DNA from: Candidatus Cloacimonadota bacterium
GTDB taxonomy: Bacteria > Cloacimonadota > Cloacimonadia > Cloacimonadales > Cloacimonadaceae
Reading direction: 5' to 3'
Length of the DNA: 7,164 nt
NCBI GenBank assembly: GCA_016875595.1
Contig: VGPI01000104.1
Span: 1 to 7,164 of the forward strand
Position 1 is the stretch's first letter. The number at the start of each line of letters is the position of its first letter. Below the pieces are notes generated by a model. That model was not told where the DNA came from. It saw nothing but the letters and a program-made list of their open reading frames with translations, and did not search any database. Position numbers and translations under genes: made by a program. Positions 4,998 through 7,164 of the stretch are shown piece after piece.

Positions 4998-7103
4998 TCA
5001 CTTTGTTAGGTAGGGGGCGATCATCGACAATCCGTAAGCAGTGGTTTCCGCATACGTCTTCATTCCTTGGTAAAAGTCGCTTGCCCCCGTATGACCTTCG
5101 TTCCAGTTGAGCCGGAAGATGATCTTGCTGCCCGATGTATTCATCGACCTCAGCTTTTGTGTCCACTTCAGCGCTTCCCAGTATCCCACCCGGGAATCAT
5201 ACCAGGCAGCGCTGATCAGGAGATCCGGATATGGAACTTGCCGGACGTTGTCATAAGGACTATAGGAAAGCATATAGTCAATATCTGCCGGCTTGCCCGG
5301 ATCACCCCATTCCTGATATTCTTGTGCCGTCAAGGGCAGAGATGGATCCAGCATAGTATTTACCACATCCACAAACGGCACATCGGCGATAACGATCCGG
5401 CATTTATCCCATGCCTGATTGACGACTGCCCCCACCAGGAGACCTCCGGCGCTCCCCCCTTCGATCAATAGCATCGCTGGTTCCGTCAATCCCTCTCTGA
5501 TCAAATAATCCATGCAGGATATGAAATCGCTAAAGCTGTTTTGCTTGTTGTGCAGCTTACCCTGTTGATACCAGATATCGCCGAATTCTCCACCTCCTCT
5601 GACATGTGCAACTGCATAGATCACTCCTCGGTCAAGGATGGAAAACCTCGATGCCGAAAAATAAGGATCCTCGCAATCACCATAGGCACCATAACCATAC
5701 AGCCAGAGCGGATGCGTCTGCTTGAGATCCAAAGAACTGGAATAGATCAGCCGCAGGGGGATCATGGTACCGTCTCCCGCCTCCACATAACGGATCTCGG
5801 ACTGATAGGCATTTTGCCGATAACCCTTGAATGCCGGTTTTTCGTACAATACTCTGGTTTCACCGCTATCAAAGTAATAGGAATGTATCGAGTATGGTTT
5901 CAGATCACTTTCCATCGTGCAGGTAAAGAATTCTGCAGCAGGATCGGGATTGTGCCAGAAATGCAGATCTACCGGATACTCCGGAATCAGCCAATCCTGT
6001 TCGAGTCCGGTCAGGAGATCATAGATATAAAACGCCTTGAATCCACCGACCCGTTTGAGCAGAATCAGCTTTCCCGCAAATAGCTGAAAGGACATGACCG
6101 GTTCTTCGTCCACTCCGGCGATCAGGGTCTGCCAATTGCCTGTACCGATCTCGGTTTCCGGACAAAATTGGATGGAATATGCCGGACTGTCCGCATTGGT
6201 CTGCAGATAAAACACACCATTCAGATAGTCCGGATAATAGATAACGTCATCCCGCCTGGGCAGGATCAAACGGAATTCACCGTCCGGAACAGAGGCGTCC
6301 AGATACCGGATCTCCGTTTGGTTCTTGCTGTAATGCAGCAGGAATATCATGTTCTGGTCGCAGCTCTTATACATCGACAGATCATAACCCGGATCATCCT
6401 CCCGAAGTTTCAGAGTAACCCTGCTGCCTTCTATATCGCCTTGATAACAAGCATAGGAACGGTACCGATCATCTTGTAGAACAATTAGGAAGCGCCGGCT
6501 GTCCCCCGCCCAGACAAAGTCAGCGATGCCGGTGATCTCCGTCTTCTTCGTCCTGCCGGTTCTGAGGTCTTTGAGATGCAGGGTATAGATCTCATCACCA
6601 AGGTTGTCTTCGGAAAAAGCCAGCCAGTTCTGATCCGGGCTGATGGCATAGATTCCCAGAGAGAAATATGCCTTCCCCTTTGCCAGCGCATTCAAGTCCA
6701 AAACCACTTCCAGAGGCGAGTCCTTTTGATCTTGCCGGCGATAATAGATGGGATATGCCTTGCCTTTGATACTCCGGGTAAAATATGAGTACCCGCCCTC
6801 CTGATAGGGATATGAGTCCTCGGTCACATCGACCCTTTTCAGATATTCACGGTTCAGCTTTCCGGCAAGTTTCCGGCTGGGTCTCATCTGCTCTCTGGCA
6901 TAGGCATTCTCCCGGGTGATCAATTCCATTACATAGTCATCCCCGCTGCGCAGATAACTCCAGTTATCCACCAGGATATTGCCCAAGACGTACAAGGTGT
7001 CGGGACGTTGCTCTGCCACCGGTGGCTGCATCGCCGCTGGCATACAGCAAGTGACAGCCAGATATGATACCAATAGAATTAGGATTTTCTTCATGCACTT
7101 CAC
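4998..7103 (-). CDS. ptrB: Oligopeptidase B-like S9A serine peptidase with N-terminal export signal (701 aa)
   Basis: Family S9A enzymes cleave short peptides, typically after Arg or Lys for oligopeptidase B, with a beta-propeller limiting access to the active site. Residues about 35-430 form the propeller region and about 440-701 the alpha/beta-hydrolase domain. Visible motifs are HVRGGGEFG (500-508), GGSAGG with Ser551, AAWYDSRV with Asp636 and NEGH with His671. The Ser-Asp-His spacings (85 and 35) equal those I recall for E. coli oligopeptidase B (Ser532, Asp617, His652). The stretches VPFVDVVNTMLD (575-586) and SYSPYDNV (613-620) are also typical. The N-terminus is odd for this cytosolic family: MKK, then ILILLVSYLAV, then Cys19-Cys20, i.e. 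a Sec signal or an imperfect lipobox. Of the acidic substrate-specificity residues, Glu595 and Asp479 remain, but the partners are Gln597 and Tyr481. The start is GTG at 7103, with GGAGG 12 bases upstream; ATG at 7094 is possible. It ends 197 bases before the pilin operon, probably as a separate unit. Confidence 0.88.
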   Translation of the reverse strand: MKCMKKILILLVSYLAVTCCMPAAMQPPVAEQRPDTLYVLGNILVDNWSYLRSGDDYVMELITRENAYAREQMRPSRKLAGKLNREYLKRVDVTEDSYPYQEGGYSYFTRSIKGKAYPIYYRRQDQKDSPLEVVLDLNALAKGKAYFSLGIYAISPDQNWLAFSEDNLGDEIYTLHLKDLRTGRTKKTEITGIADFVWAGDSRRFLIVLQDDRYRSYACYQGDIEGSRVTLKLREDDPGYDLSMYKSCDQNMIFLLHYSKNQTEIRYLDASVPDGEFRLILPRRDDVIYYPDYLNGVFYLQTNADSPAYSIQFCPETEIGTGNWQTLIAGVDEEPVMSFQLFAGKLILLKRVGGFKAFYIYDLLTGLEQDWLIPEYPVDLHFWHNPDPAAEFFTCTMESDLKPYSIHSYYFDSGETRVLYEKPAFKGYRQNAYQSEIRYVEAGDGTMIPLRLIYSSSLDLKQTHPLWLYGYGAYGDCEDPYFSASRFSILDRGVIYAVAHVRGGGEFGDIWYQQGKLHNKQNSFSDFISCMDYLIREGLTEPAMLLIEGGSAGGLLVGAVVNQAWDKCRIVIADVPFVDVVNTMLDPSLPLTAQEYQEWGDPGKPADIDYMLSYSPYDNVRQVPYPDLLISAAWYDSRVGYWEALKWTQKLRSMNTSGSKIIFRLNWNEGHTGASDFYQGMKTYAETTAYGLSMIAPYLTK

Positions 7104-7115
7104 TTTTATATAATG

Positions 7116-7120
7116 CCTCC
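7116..7120 (-). promoter_or_regulatory. Likely Shine-Dalgarno of the oligopeptidase gene
   Basis: GGAGG on the minus strand is the only good SD near the start. It lies 12 bases from GTG (7103) and 21 bases from ATG (7094). The spacing is long for either but favours GTG. The stretch up to 7164 contains no further gene that I can recognise. Confidence 0.45.
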
Positions 7121-7164
7121 GCTGTCAAATGGAAAAATTGGAACCGGTGAGTTATCTTTCATTT

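Noticed and set aside
5541..6083. Plus-strand open frame of 180 codons antisense to the peptidase
   Set aside because: The minus-strand frame carries the full catalytic triad and propeller. This one has no family features.
7104..7140. Sigma-70 promoter (TTGACA and TATATA) just before the peptidase
   Set aside because: TTGACA is only 10 bases from TATATA. At 17 bases the -35 is a weak TTTCCA, and the resulting start would leave the SD outside the transcript.
1..7164. CRISPR arrays, tRNA or rRNA genes, insertion sequences, attachment sites
   Set aside because: No spaced direct repeats, cloverleaf-like sequences, transposase motifs or terminal inverted repeats were seen by eye.

Overview
The window is a type IV pilus (T4P) locus read entirely from the minus strand, preceded by an oligopeptidase B-like serine protease gene. 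In transcription order (right to left) it holds: the protease (7103-4998); a 197-base intergenic region with a near-consensus sigma-54 promoter; a major pilin gene, pilA-like (4800-4354); the retraction ATPase pilT (4333-3278); a PilV/GspI-like minor pilin (3203-2775); a second minor pilin in the PilW/GspJ position (2769-2176); a very large PilX/GspK-like protein (2134-263); and the first 76 codons of pilM (229 to the left edge). The plus strand has no convincing gene.

Organism: a diderm (Gram-negative-type) bacterium is suggested by the T4P set, the sigma-54-type pilin promoter and the oligopeptidase B family enzyme. Strong GGAGG-type Shine-Dalgarno (SD) sequences precede most genes, and TTG and GTG starts are used. 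Base composition looks intermediate by eye. From memory, the large PilX-like protein resembles uncharacterised proteins of the FCB group and candidate phyla such as Cloacimonadota or Fibrobacterota. No marker in the window fixes the phylum, so this placement is a weak inference.

How the genes work together: PilA forms the fibre and PilT powers its retraction. The three following pilin-like proteins keep the order V-W-X (I-J-K in type II secretion), which matches the tip-initiation complex that primes pilus assembly. PilM begins the inner-membrane platform genes (PilM-N-O-P), which probably continue beyond the left edge. The gaps of 20, 74, 5, 41 and 33 bases suggest one operon, probably started by the sigma-54 promoter and possibly modulated at the pilT-pilV junction, where two small hairpins lie. 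The protease is upstream of that promoter, so it is likely a separate unit. It has an export signal that is unusual for its family.

The least understood element is the 623-residue PilX/GspK-like protein. It has a pilin-type N-terminus without the usual Glu5 and about 580 residues of extracellular domain with no function I can assign.
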